Below, piece after piece: positions 14,844-22,663 of a stretch of 24,927 nt of DNA. A program made the position numbers and the translations under genes. The notes beneath the pieces are model-generated. The model did not search any database and was not told the origin of the DNA. It was given only the letters and a program-made list of their open reading frames with translations. This stretch comes from CAYFJO01 sp964343305 (GTDB taxonomy: Bacteria > Planctomycetota > Planctomycetia > Pirellulales > Pirellulaceae), in assembly GCA_964343305.1 (NCBI GenBank), contig CAYFJO010000132.1, positions 1 to 24,927 of the forward strand, written 5' to 3'. How positions within the stretch are numbered: the first letter of the stretch is position 1; each line of letters begins with the position of its first letter.

Positions 14844-16435
14844 GGACTCGGAAAGCAGCGCGAGGGTGGAGAGGAGTTGTCGGCTCGCGGGCGGGAGGGC
14901 GTCGAGCGCGGCGCGGAGGATGTGGTTGCGCCGCTGGATGAGGTCGAGGCTGCTAGGTCGAGCTCAGCTCCGCCTTCCGGGTCGGCCGCCCAGACGTCGA
15001 AGTTCCCCCGCGCTGGGCCGGGTTTGTTGATGAGACCGCCGAGGATGCCGATCACCAGCGGGTGGTTGTCGCAGTTCGTGGTGAGGTAGCTCTGGATGGC
15101 GGCGCTGTCTCCCTCGATGCCGCAGGAGCGCAGGAGCCGCTCCGCATCCGCTGGGCGTAGGCCGGGGAGCGTGATCCGCTTGGCCCCGGTGATGGTCTGG
15201 CCGGAGGGATTCAGGAGCACGCGCGGCGTGAGCCGGGAGCTGACGAGAATCTTCGACGGCGCGGCGGCGGCCAGCGCGCGGAGCAGGTCGTTGTCCTCGT
15301 CGCGGATGGCGTCGCAGGGGTTGCAGTCGACGATCTTGTCGGTGGGATTGTTCGCGTCCTCGTCGGGCATCTCGGCGGCATCAATCCGATGGTAGGCCAC
15401 CAGCACGCGCTCCAGGCCATCGAGGATCAGCAGCCAGGGCTTGGCGTGGAGTTGAGCCAGCAGCGGTTCCCTCAGCTCGGCGGTCTTCTTTTTGCGAAGC
15501 TCCTTCAGCGGCTGCCCGGTCATGTAGGCGAGCGCCCGTTGGCAGTAGTCCGCCATGATCGCCCCCCGCTCATAGAACGAATACCAAAACCGCCCGGCCC
15601 AATTGTCACGGACCTGCGTGGCGTGTTTGGTCGTCCACTCCCAGGTGAGCATGCTCTTGCCATTGCCGCCGACGGCTTCGTACAGCAGCAGGTTGGTCGG
15701 ATCGGCAGGCTTGGCCCAGTCGTCCAACTCCTGAAGCTGCGAGTCGCGCCCCACGAACTGGTGCGAGCCGATGTAGTCCGGCTCTGCGTAGAAGGCGGGA
15801 GGTTTGGGGATTGTGCGCTCGGTGGTGGGTGCGTCGTCTTCGCGGGAAGCCTCGTCGGTTGTGGAAACGAGGTGCTGACACAGTTCCGATAGCGGCGCCG
15901 CGATCTTGTCCTTGAACTCGTCCAGACTGTTGAAGACGGAATAGACGCGATCAACAGCCGAACCTGGCGCCCACTTCTTCGCTCGCTCGCGGAAGTCATC
16001 CAGCTTCTCTTCTTTCGTGGCATCCCGTTCAAAGTCGGCCTTCTTCACCGGGTGGTCGTCACCCATGATGAACAGCAGGATCGGTCGCTCCAGGCGTTGG
16101 GCTTCGTTAAACTCCAATTCGGTGATCGAGAGCTGATCGGGATTCCGGTCCGGACACTCTGGCGTCTGACCATGCTTCAGACTGATCACCAGGATGTAGG
16201 CCGCGCTGTCACGCACCATCTGGAGTGAGGAATCGACGACGTCGTGGCCCGGCTTGGCACCATGATGCTCCATCACGTTTGCATGCAGCTTGTGGTCGCG
16301 GATCGCCTGAATCATTGCCGCGCGATGGTCTTTCAAGTCCAGGAAAGTGCTCGAAACCATGACCTGTGGAACGGGGCGCGACGGGTGTGAAATGTTATTT
16401 GGCATAGCGTTCCTAGACGGACTGTGTCTCAGCAA
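14783..16435 (-). CDS. DUF4062-STAND NTPase, N-terminal half of frameshifted gene
   Basis: 550 residues as read; the last 55 (after about residue 495) are Ser/Thr/Pro/Arg-rich and out of frame. Residues about 24-125 form a DUF4062 domain, related in fold to TIR (VMVSSTFLDLKDHR; SITELEFNEAQ). After a linker come the STAND ATPase motifs: FVGRDSQLQELDDW, Walker A VGGNGKS (255-261), Walker B WLLILDGLE (334-342), ILVSSRL (396-402), LPGL, and the GLPL-like CDNHPLVIGILGG. Joined to the downstream frame, the intact protein would be about 1006 residues: effector-like domain, ATPase switch, TPR sensor. Comparable proteins include antiphage NLR-like systems, but other signalling roles are possible. The start may instead be 16405 (MPNNIS). 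The coding region looks richer in G and C than its neighbours. Confidence 0.8.
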   Translation of the reverse strand: MLRHSPSRNAMPNNISHPSRPVPQVMVSSTFLDLKDHRAAMIQAIRDHKLHANVMEHHGAKPGHDVVDSSLQMVRDSAAYILVISLKHGQTPECPDRNPDQLSITELEFNEAQRLERPILLFIMGDDHPVKKADFERDATKEEKLDDFRERAKKWAPGSAVDRVYSVFNSLDEFKDKIAAPLSELCQHLVSTTDEASREDDAPTTERTIPKPPAFYAEPDYIGSHQFVGRDSQLQELDDWAKPADPTNLLLYEAVGGNGKSMLTWEWTTKHATQVRDNWAGRFWYSFYERGAIMADYCQRALAYMTGQPLKELRKKKTAELREPLLAQLHAKPWLLILDGLERVLVAYHRIDAAEMPDEDANNPTDKIVDCNPCDAIRDEDNDLLRALAAAAPSKILVSSRLTPRVLLNPSGQTITGAKRITLPGLRPADAERLLRSCGIEGDSAAIQSYLTTNCDNHPLVIGILGGLINKPGPARGNFDVWAADPEGGAELDLAASTSSSGATTSSAPRSTPSRPRADNSSPPSRCFPSPWTTRRSALSIPTTHRTQTN

Positions 16436-16489
16436 CCCTCACAACAATCAACGCAATTCTAGCAATCCGCCGCGCGGCGGACACCCAAA

Positions 16490-17239
16490 TTAACGCTGCC
16501 CTTTTTGCGCCCGCTGGATCATTCCTTGAACAAGTTGCTGGAGCCAGGGAACTTGCCCGCCGGCGGCTTTCGATGCGTGGGACATCTTGTGCATGACGAT
16601 GTCCAACATCGTTTTGCCGGCAATCAAAAGTGCAACCAGGATGATCGGAGCGCCCAGGAACAAAACCGCGAACGCTCCGACTATAATCACCACATGCAGA
16701 ACCACGATACGGGCGTATGGTGTGAACATCTGAATGATCGGCAACATCCGCTGATATTCGCCACCGAACCAGTAGTTTTGAATGAACGAAACGCCGTGGC
16801 TGACCATCAAGCCGAGTGCCGGAATAAACCAATAACTGATGTTGCCAAAGATGGCTCGAAAGCCGTCGAACGGGTCGCCGCCGCCAGCGAAAAGCGCATC
16901 GGGACCACCGGCATCCATCGTCGACGCCAGCAGAATGACGAAGATCCCGTGAACAAAACAGAAGAACCCGTAATGGAAACAGAAAAACGGAATCAGAAAA
17001 ATCTTGATCATTTGCATCGGCATTCCGCCTGACGACGCGCAGCCGATCTTCAGCACGTTCCAGCCGCCGATGATCACGTTCTCCATCCAATACAGCACAA
17101 GGATCTCGCCCATGCTCCAGCCAAAGAAAATCACACAAAACAACGGGATCACGTTGGCGATGACTAGCGCGATGATGGACGTGTTGTCGGAATTCGGCAG
17201 AGTTGGATCGGTTGCGGGATTGGTCGGTGGTATATGCAT
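16490..17239 (-). CDS. DUF6498-like polytopic membrane protein
   Basis: 249 residues with about six membrane segments. The N-terminal part SIIALVIANVIPLFCVIFFGWSMGEILV leads into LVLYWMENVIIGGWNVLKI, which is the signature I associate with DUF6498 proteins (recalled). A segment with FCFHYGFFCFVHGIFVILL follows, then a soluble loop, and three more hydrophobic stretches. The C-terminus is basic and Gln-rich (LVQGMIQRAQKGQR). Function unknown. It is divergent from the zinc-ribbon gene; the 225-nt gap contains an inverted repeat and that gene's probable promoter. It lies upstream of the STAND gene on the same strand, but 54 nt and a GC-rich palindrome (16468-16481) separate them in the other direction. 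Confidence 0.75.
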   Translation of the reverse strand: MHIPPTNPATDPTLPNSDNTSIIALVIANVIPLFCVIFFGWSMGEILVLYWMENVIIGGWNVLKIGCASSGGMPMQMIKIFLIPFFCFHYGFFCFVHGIFVILLASTMDAGGPDALFAGGGDPFDGFRAIFGNISYWFIPALGLMVSHGVSFIQNYWFGGEYQRMLPIIQMFTPYARIVVLHVVIIVGAFAVLFLGAPIILVALLIAGKTMLDIVMHKMSHASKAAGGQVPWLQQLVQGMIQRAQKGQR

Positions 17240-17267
17240 GTCTTCCTTCTAACGCAAAATCCAGCGG

Positions 17268-17357
17268 GCGCGGGTAGTGGGTGATTTTGCGTTTTAGAAG
17301 CCCGGCTTTTTCGGAAAAGCCGGGCTTCTTTTCTTCAAAGTCACCCACTACCCGGGC
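17268..17357. repeat. Inverted repeat enclosing a perfect 15-bp terminator-like hairpin
   Basis: The outer arms are CGGGTAGTGGGTGATTTTG at about 17271-17289 and CAAAGTCACCCACTACCCG at about 17336-17354, with one mismatch. Inside is a perfect 15-bp stem, 17296-17310 with 17315-17329, around a TCGG loop; the plus-strand 3' side is followed by a T-rich run, as in an intrinsic terminator. It is placed between two divergent genes, where neither gene's transcript would end. It is therefore better seen as a repeat element, although it could block read-through from antisense transcription. Confidence 0.85.
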
Positions 17358-17381
17358 GCGAAGACAGTTGCATGTCGAACG

Positions 17382-17410
17382 TTGACAATTCGGCCCGGAT
17401 GGGACATAAC
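17382..17410 (+). promoter_or_regulatory. Candidate sigma-70 promoter for the zinc-ribbon/propeller gene
   Basis: A consensus -35 box TTGACA (17382-17387) is followed after 17 nt by CATAAC (17405-17410), four of six matches to the -10 consensus. Transcription would start near 17417, giving a leader of about 48 nt before the ATG at 17465. Planctomycete promoters are poorly characterised, so this rests on general sigma-70 rules. Confidence 0.45.
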
Positions 17411-17464
17411 CGTATATTCGTGGCTTTTGGGACATGCGTGCGTTCGACGCTTTGAGGCAATTGA

Positions 17465-19444
17465 ATGCCAATCCTTGCACAATGCGGATCCTGTGGACAT
17501 CGAGGCACTGTTGCCGATCAGTACGCCGGACAGCGTTTTGCTTGTCCACATTGTGGGCAGGCGATTCAAGTTCCCGCGGCAAACCTCAACCAACCGTATC
17601 CGGCCGGATATGCCCATCCTCAGGCCGGACAACCCTCCGCCGGTGTTCCCAACACCACGCCACAACATTCATATCCTGCTTATCGTCCGCAAGCCGCGCC
17701 GAACTCGGGCGAGAATTCGCAAGCTGTCACATGGGCTTTGATCGGCGGTGGTGCTCTGGCCGTGCTCATGATCGTCGTCGCTGTGGTCTTCACTTGGGGC
17801 GGCAATGAGGTGGCGAACGCCCCCGTTGCCAACGATCAACCTGCCGCGCCACCACACATTCCGCCGGAAGAAGAATCGTCATCAACGCCATTGACCGAAG
17901 ACACAGCGCTCGGTCAGTCTCCACCGCCATCCGGATACGAAGTCTCCTGGACTGTTACGGCTGATGGAAGCGTGTTTGGTCCGGCATCCTATAACGTCAC
18001 GCCAGTCAACCTGGGGCAAGGTACTGAGGGCGTATTGTTCCCCAGCCAAAACACCACGCAATGTGTGACGTGGAGAGGCAAGTACGACGGCAGATCTTTG
18101 GCCGAGTTTGTTGCGTTCGACCTGTCTACGCAAAAGGAAATCGCCAAGACCGAACTGCCGGGCGAGGATGTCGAGCATTTTGATGTGAGCCCGGATGGTA
18201 CTCACATCGCCGTTCGCATAGAGGATGAGATGTTGCGCGTCTTTCGCTTGTCGGGCGAGTCGTTCGAAGAGATTCGGAACGTTCCCAATGGCGATTCCGA
18301 TGCCAACGGTTGGTTGCTTCCCAACAATCTCTTGCTGGTTTCAGATCGCCGGCGCTTGACGGTGTGGCGGATGCCGGACTGGCAACATGTGCATTCCCTG
18401 TCATGGAAAAGCAGTTTTCCGATCGTGTTTAGTCCGAATCGCAAGTACTTTCTTCATGTCACCGATGACTCATCGGAGTCACGTGCATTCGATTTCTTTG
18501 AGACCGCCACTGGTAAGCACTCCGGACGCCTTGGACCGCTGGCCCCAGAATTCCGCGACACGCAATCCATCAGCTTTCGAGCGGATGGACGGCAACTGGC
18601 CTCATTCCACCCCACGCTTAGAAGCGACAATGGCACGATTTTGATTTGGGACTTTGCGACTCAAGACATCGTCAAGGAGTGTCTCGTACCGAAAAACATC
18701 GAAAGCTTGCGTTGGGCCGGAGACCGATACTTGTTGGCGACTGCGTCTCACGATTCTACTTTTGTGGTCGACGTCGCGACCCGCGTCGTCATTTGGCGTT
18801 TCAAAAACACGGGCGACATCAGGGCAACGCAGGGCGATCTCTGCTGGTACACCTTCGATCAGGAGGACTATTACAGTTCGCTGGCGGCCGTTCGATTGCC
18901 CACTGACGAGATGCAACAGGCACTCGCCGGATCGGACAACGCACTGCGGCCAATTGTATCGAAAAACGACGCTGTGACGTTGACGGTGGATGTCAAAGCA
19001 AACCGAGCGGCCACCGACCTGAAAACGCAAATCATTGAGAAATTCAAAGTGAAACTCGGTCACATTGGTGTGACCGCCGAACCGGGACAACCCGTGACGA
19101 TGCGGGTTTCTATGACCGCCAAGACCGAGGGAAATGCTGAGTTTCAATCCGTTACTGGACGCGATCAGCGATTTAGTGTGCCCAATCACAAAATACGACT
19201 GGCTGTGGAAGTCAGCGACGCATCGGGCGAGGCGAAGTGGACGTTTCACACGAATTGGAGTATTGGAAGTTATTTCGGAGGCTTGCGCACCCTGCCCTCA
19301 AACGTCAATCCAGCTCAGTATTTGCTCAAAGAGCAGTGGGAGAGCTTCGACCGCTGGCTAGACACCTATGAATTGCCAAAAACAATCTACCCAAACGGAA
19401 ATGTCCAGGGCTTTGGCGAATCGATACTGGGGTCGGATGTGTGA
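17465..19444 (+). CDS. Zinc-ribbon, single-pass membrane protein with WD40-like propeller domain
   Basis: 659 residues. The N-terminal zinc ribbon has CGSC (7-10) and CPHC (27-30). A Pro/Gln/Tyr-rich linker follows, then one membrane helix at about 87-111 (WALIGGGALAVLMIVVAVVF). An acidic Pro-rich spacer leads to a region at about residues 190-480 with propeller-type repeats: HFDVSPDGTHIAVRI, PIVFSPNRKYFLHV, SISFRADGRQLASF, TILIWDFATQDIV and RYLLATASHDSTFVVDVATRVVIW. The last 150 residues form a separate unrecognised domain (VTLTVDVKANRAATDLKTQ ... YGFGES-like end). Zinc ribbon plus helix plus propeller is a familiar planctomycete arrangement; the ribbon would be cytoplasmic and the propeller outside. 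Function unknown. It is convergent with the histidine kinase gene, 31 nt apart. Confidence 0.8.
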   Translation: MPILAQCGSCGHRGTVADQYAGQRFACPHCGQAIQVPAANLNQPYPAGYAHPQAGQPSAGVPNTTPQHSYPAYRPQAAPNSGENSQAVTWALIGGGALAVLMIVVAVVFTWGGNEVANAPVANDQPAAPPHIPPEEESSSTPLTEDTALGQSPPPSGYEVSWTVTADGSVFGPASYNVTPVNLGQGTEGVLFPSQNTTQCVTWRGKYDGRSLAEFVAFDLSTQKEIAKTELPGEDVEHFDVSPDGTHIAVRIEDEMLRVFRLSGESFEEIRNVPNGDSDANGWLLPNNLLLVSDRRRLTVWRMPDWQHVHSLSWKSSFPIVFSPNRKYFLHVTDDSSESRAFDFFETATGKHSGRLGPLAPEFRDTQSISFRADGRQLASFHPTLRSDNGTILIWDFATQDIVKECLVPKNIESLRWAGDRYLLATASHDSTFVVDVATRVVIWRFKNTGDIRATQGDLCWYTFDQEDYYSSLAAVRLPTDEMQQALAGSDNALRPIVSKNDAVTLTVDVKANRAATDLKTQIIEKFKVKLGHIGVTAEPGQPVTMRVSMTAKTEGNAEFQSVTGRDQRFSVPNHKIRLAVEVSDASGEAKWTFHTNWSIGSYFGGLRTLPSNVNPAQYLLKEQWESFDRWLDTYELPKTIYPNGNVQGFGESILGSDV

Positions 19445-19475
19445 GGCACTCGTCGCGCGGTCCGCGCGAAAGCCA

Positions 19476-20216
19476 TCAGCTTTCGGATGAGATCCTCCGG
19501 GGTGTGGGGAACTCAATCGTGAATTGCGTGCCGCGACCTTCCTGACTTTGCACGTCGATCCGGCCGCCGTGGGCTTCGATGATCTTGCGGGCAGTCGGCA
19601 GTCCGAGGCCCGATCCTCCGTCCTTGGTCGTGTAAAACGCATTGAACATGTGCATCGCCGTCGTTTCGTCCATGCCGCAGCCGGTGTCGATCAGGTCCAG
19701 CGCGACGCCGGTGCGCGTTGTCCGCGTGCGGGCTTCCAATTGACCGCCGTCGGGCATCGCTTCCATCGCGTTCTTGACAAGATTTAACAACGCCCCGTGC
19801 AACGTCTCGGAATTCAGCTCGACCATCGGCAGTTCGGCGTCGAAAAACTTGTGGATGATCACTTTGTTTTCCTTGGCTTGGACTTCGAACAAATCGAGCA
19901 CGCGTTCGATCTGTTCGTTCAGGTCGCTGGGGCGCAGATCCAGCTTGCCCAGGCGAGCAAATCGGAGGAAGTCGTTCAGCAGACTTTCCAGCCGCAGGCA
20001 TTGATTGTGGACCGTGTCGATCTTGTTCAAGGCGCGGCGGGACTCAGGCGTGTCGACCTCGCGCATGTCTTCCGCCAGCAGATCGACGTTCATGCGGATG
20101 ACGGACAACGGGTTTTTGATTTCGTGCGCAAGTTCGCCGGCAAGCTGAGCCAGTTCGCTGTACTGAGCCAGCAAACTGCTGTCGTGGTCGTCGTTGTTCG
20201 CGCGTTGTTGAGTCAT
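19476..20216 (-). CDS. Soluble sensor histidine kinase, NtrB-like core
   Basis: 246 residues: almost nothing but the kinase core. The H-box LAGELAHEIKNPLSVI has His31 as the phosphorylation site. The ATPase domain has the N-box LLNLVKNAMEAMPDGG (Asn149), DTGCGM (G1), FNAFYTTKDGGSGLGLP (F and G2) and a final GTQFTIEFP strand. There is no membrane segment, PAS or GAF domain, so the input must come from a partner protein or from the first 20 residues. The core is of the type paired with NtrC-family regulators, and one such regulator is encoded at 11343-12749, but they are 7 kb apart. It is downstream of pnp, with a terminator between them. Confidence 0.9.
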   Translation of the reverse strand: MTQQRANNDDHDSSLLAQYSELAQLAGELAHEIKNPLSVIRMNVDLLAEDMREVDTPESRRALNKIDTVHNQCLRLESLLNDFLRFARLGKLDLRPSDLNEQIERVLDLFEVQAKENKVIIHKFFDAELPMVELNSETLHGALLNLVKNAMEAMPDGGQLEARTRTTRTGVALDLIDTGCGMDETTAMHMFNAFYTTKDGGSGLGLPTARKIIEAHGGRIDVQSQEGRGTQFTIEFPTPRRISSES

Positions 20217-20230
20217 TTCTTACTTTTAAC

Positions 20231-20265
20231 AAAAAAGCCCACCAACCAGCCAGTGGTTGATGGGC
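20231..20265 (-). terminator. Rho-independent terminator after pnp
   Basis: On the minus strand the sequence at 20265-20254 (GCCCATCAACCA) pairs with 20248-20237 (TGGTTGGTGGGC) with one non-Watson-Crick position, around a 5-nt loop, and is followed by TTTTTTG. It lies 80 nt after the pnp stop and 15 nt before the histidine kinase start, so it would separate the two transcripts. Confidence 0.8.
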
Positions 20266-20276
20266 ATTGATTGTTT

Positions 20277-20338
20277 TGTAGGACGGATTTCCAATCCGTC
20301 CATTGATCGGCGCGGACGGATTGGAAATCCGTCCTACA
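20277..20338. repeat. Perfect inverted repeat, 25-nt arms (GTAGGACGG family, copy 1)
   Basis: The arms 20277-20301 (begins TGTAGGACGGATTTCC) and 20314-20338 (ends CCGTCCTACA) are exact reverse complements, with a 12-nt loop. The element sits seven bases after the pnp stop codon and before the terminator. A related element lies just upstream of pnp at 22664-22739. Confidence 0.9.
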
Positions 20339-20344
20339 GTGGAC

Positions 20345-22615
20345 CTAACGTCGGTCGCCACCACGGCCTCCGCCGCGACCGCCTCGGCCACCACCGCCGC
20401 CTCCGCGACCACCTCGGCCACCGCCGCCACGACCACCGCGTCCACGGTCTCCACCGCGATCGCCACCTCGGTCGCCACCACGATCTCCGCCACCTTCGGG
20501 AGGAGTTGCGTCGGCGTGATCGTCTTCTAAGCCAAGCTCTTCCAAAGCTCGGCGACGACTCAGCTTCACGCGGTCATGATCATCGACGTCGATCACCAGC
20601 ACTTTCATCTCTTCGCCGACCTGGCACACGTCGTTCACATTGCCCACGTATCCGTTGGACAACTCGCTGATGTGGCACAAGCCGTCGCGACCCGGCAGGA
20701 TTTCGACAAAGCAGCCAAAGTCCTTGATGCTGGCCACCGTGCCGTCATAGATCTTGCCGATCTGAACTGTTGCCGTACAGGCTTCGATCTTGGACAACGC
20801 CTGCTGGGCCCATTCGGCGTTTTCACAAGCGATGGTGACAATACCTTCGTCGTTCACTTCGATCACGCTGCCGGTCGTTTCCTGGATCGAACGAATGTTC
20901 TTGCCACCAGGGCCGATCAACATGCCGATCTTTTCGGGATCGATCGTCGTTCGCAACAGTCGCGGAGCATGCACCGAAATGTCCGTCTTCGGTCGCGGGA
21001 TCGTCGTCAGCATGTTGCGAAGAATCTCGATGCGAGCGTCGCGCGACTGGGCGAGGGTTGCTTTGATGATCTCTTGGCTGATGCCGTTGATCTTCAGGTC
21101 GAGCTGAATGCCCGTAATCCCGTTTTGCGTGCCGGCAATCTTGAAGTCCATGTCGCCGAAATGATCTTCGCTGCCGAGGATGTCGGTCAACAAAGTCCAA
21201 TCGTCACCTTCTTTGACCAGGCCGACCGAAATACCTGCAACCGGATTCGTGATCGGAACGCCCGCGGCCATCAAGCCAAGTGTGGCACCGCAGACACTGG
21301 CCATCGATGACGAACCGTTGGATTCCATAATGTCGGAGATAATCCGAATCGTGTAGGGAAAATCTTCGCCCGACGGAATCACCGGATTCACGGATCGTTC
21401 GGCCAACGCACCGTGGCCGATTTCGCGACGACCCGGGCCACGAATCGGACGTGCTTCGCCGACCGAGAACGGTGGGAAATTGTAATCGAGGTAAAACTTC
21501 TTCGAATACTCTTCCATGATGCCGTCGACGACCTGCTCGTCTCTTGACGTGCCGAGTGCGACCGTGATCAGCGACTGAGTTTCGCCGCGTTGAAAAATGG
21601 CTGAACCATGTGTCCGTGGCAACACGTCCACATGACACTCGATTGCTCGCAACGTTTTTCCGTCGCGTCCGTCGGAACGTGTGCCGGCGAGAATCAAATC
21701 CCGGACGACACGCGATTCCAAGTCGTGCCAGACCGTGTCAAAACGCTTGGGACAGATGGCGCCTTCGGCATCGGGATCGGGGATGACCTCGCCTTTCGCT
21801 CGTTCGTGCAGAGCCGAGTTGGCTTCCGCGCGAGCTTGTTTGCCTTCTGTCTGCTGGGCAACTTTGAAGTCGTCGTAGTACGCCCCCTTCAATCGATCGA
21901 ACAGTCCGTCGTCTTCGGGCGGAACATACTCGATTTTCTCGACACTGACCTTCTCGGCCAGTTCATTCTGCATTTCGCAGATTTCTTTGATCACGCCGTG
22001 AGCAAAACTGATCGCGGCGATCATGTCGTCTTCGGGAATCTCGCGACCGAAGCCTTCGATCATGGTGACCGCGTCCGGGCCGCCGGAAACGATCAAGTCC
22101 AGGTCGCTCTCTTCCAATTCATCTCCGGTCGGAAACGGCACAAACTCGCCGTTGATGCGACCCACACGAGTCGAGGCAACCGGCCCCGCGAAGGGCAGTG
22201 GCGAAATATGCACGGCACACGAGACGCCGTTCATCGCCAACACATCGCCGTCGTTTTGCCGATCGCTCGACACGACGAAACTTTGACATTGCACTTCGTC
22301 GCGATAGCCGTCGGGAAACAACGGACGAATCGGGCGATCGCAAAGTCGCGCGGTCAGCGTTTCTTTCGTGGTCGGCCGGCCTTCACGTTTGATGAACCCA
22401 CCGGGGAATTTACCCGCGGCCGCTGTTCGTTCGCGGTAGTCGCACATCAAAGGAAAGAAATCGATCCCTTCACGAGCCTTTCCGCCAACCGTGGCGTTCA
22501 ACACAACGGTGTCACCATATTGGACCACCACGCAAGCCGCGGCTTGTTTGGCCAAGTACCCCGTTTCAAACGACAATGTGTTCTTACCAATCTGTCTTTC
22601 AACACGTACCTTCAC
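20345..22615 (-). CDS. pnp: Polyribonucleotide nucleotidyltransferase with Gly/Arg-rich C-terminal tail
   Basis: 756 residues. PNPase degrades RNA 3' to 5' using phosphate, as part of the RNA degradation machinery. Two RNase PH-like domains are evident: the first includes MCDYRERTAAAGKFPGGFIKREGRP, the second GTRSDGRDGKTLRAIEC, RGETQSLITVALGTSRD and RREIGHGALAERSV. The KH domain has IGPGGKNIRSIQE, and the S1 domain has YDGTVASIKDFGCFVEILPGRDGLCHISEL. After the S1 domain there is an extra tail of about 49 residues made almost only of Gly, Arg and Asp (GGDRGGDRG..., then RGGRGGGG...), like an RGG box. The start is GTG at 22615 with a good Shine-Dalgarno sequence. rpsO is directly upstream on the same strand, the classic arrangement. 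Confidence 0.95.
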   Translation of the reverse strand: MKVRVERQIGKNTLSFETGYLAKQAAACVVVQYGDTVVLNATVGGKAREGIDFFPLMCDYRERTAAAGKFPGGFIKREGRPTTKETLTARLCDRPIRPLFPDGYRDEVQCQSFVVSSDRQNDGDVLAMNGVSCAVHISPLPFAGPVASTRVGRINGEFVPFPTGDELEESDLDLIVSGGPDAVTMIEGFGREIPEDDMIAAISFAHGVIKEICEMQNELAEKVSVEKIEYVPPEDDGLFDRLKGAYYDDFKVAQQTEGKQARAEANSALHERAKGEVIPDPDAEGAICPKRFDTVWHDLESRVVRDLILAGTRSDGRDGKTLRAIECHVDVLPRTHGSAIFQRGETQSLITVALGTSRDEQVVDGIMEEYSKKFYLDYNFPPFSVGEARPIRGPGRREIGHGALAERSVNPVIPSGEDFPYTIRIISDIMESNGSSSMASVCGATLGLMAAGVPITNPVAGISVGLVKEGDDWTLLTDILGSEDHFGDMDFKIAGTQNGITGIQLDLKINGISQEIIKATLAQSRDARIEILRNMLTTIPRPKTDISVHAPRLLRTTIDPEKIGMLIGPGGKNIRSIQETTGSVIEVNDEGIVTIACENAEWAQQALSKIEACTATVQIGKIYDGTVASIKDFGCFVEILPGRDGLCHISELSNGYVGNVNDVCQVGEEMKVLVIDVDDHDRVKLSRRRALEELGLEDDHADATPPEGGGDRGGDRGGDRGGDRGRGGRGGGGRGGRGGGGGGRGGRGGGRGGDRR

Positions 22616-22627
22616 TTCAAACTCCTA
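22613..22627 (-). promoter_or_regulatory. Shine-Dalgarno and GTG start of pnp
   Basis: On the minus strand AGGAG (22627-22623) precedes GTG (22615-22613) by seven bases. It fixes the start, because the next residues KVRVERQIG match the usual first strand of PNPase. It stands out in a window where most genes have no recognisable Shine-Dalgarno sequence. Confidence 0.75.
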
Positions 22628-22663
22628 TTACTTACTTACCTGCGTTTTGGCAGACGAGCTTCT

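Noticed and set aside
14940..14970. Programmed -1 ribosomal frameshift joining the two STAND frames
   Set aside because: The direction would fit, but the minus-strand sequence around CTAGCAGCC has no X-XXY-YYZ slippery heptamer and no clear stimulating stem. A lost base or sequencing error is simpler.
19454..19485. Two small hairpins between the convergent propeller and kinase genes
   Set aside because: CGCGCG-GTC-CGCGCG and CGAAAGC-CATCA-GCTTTCG are possible stems, but neither is followed by a T-tract and the second overlaps the kinase stop region.
20044..20493. Ala/Val-rich minus-strand frame of 149 residues overlapping the end of pnp and the start of the kinase
   Set aside because: It is the alternative frame of the Gly/Arg repeat DNA of pnp and runs through the terminator and inverted repeat.
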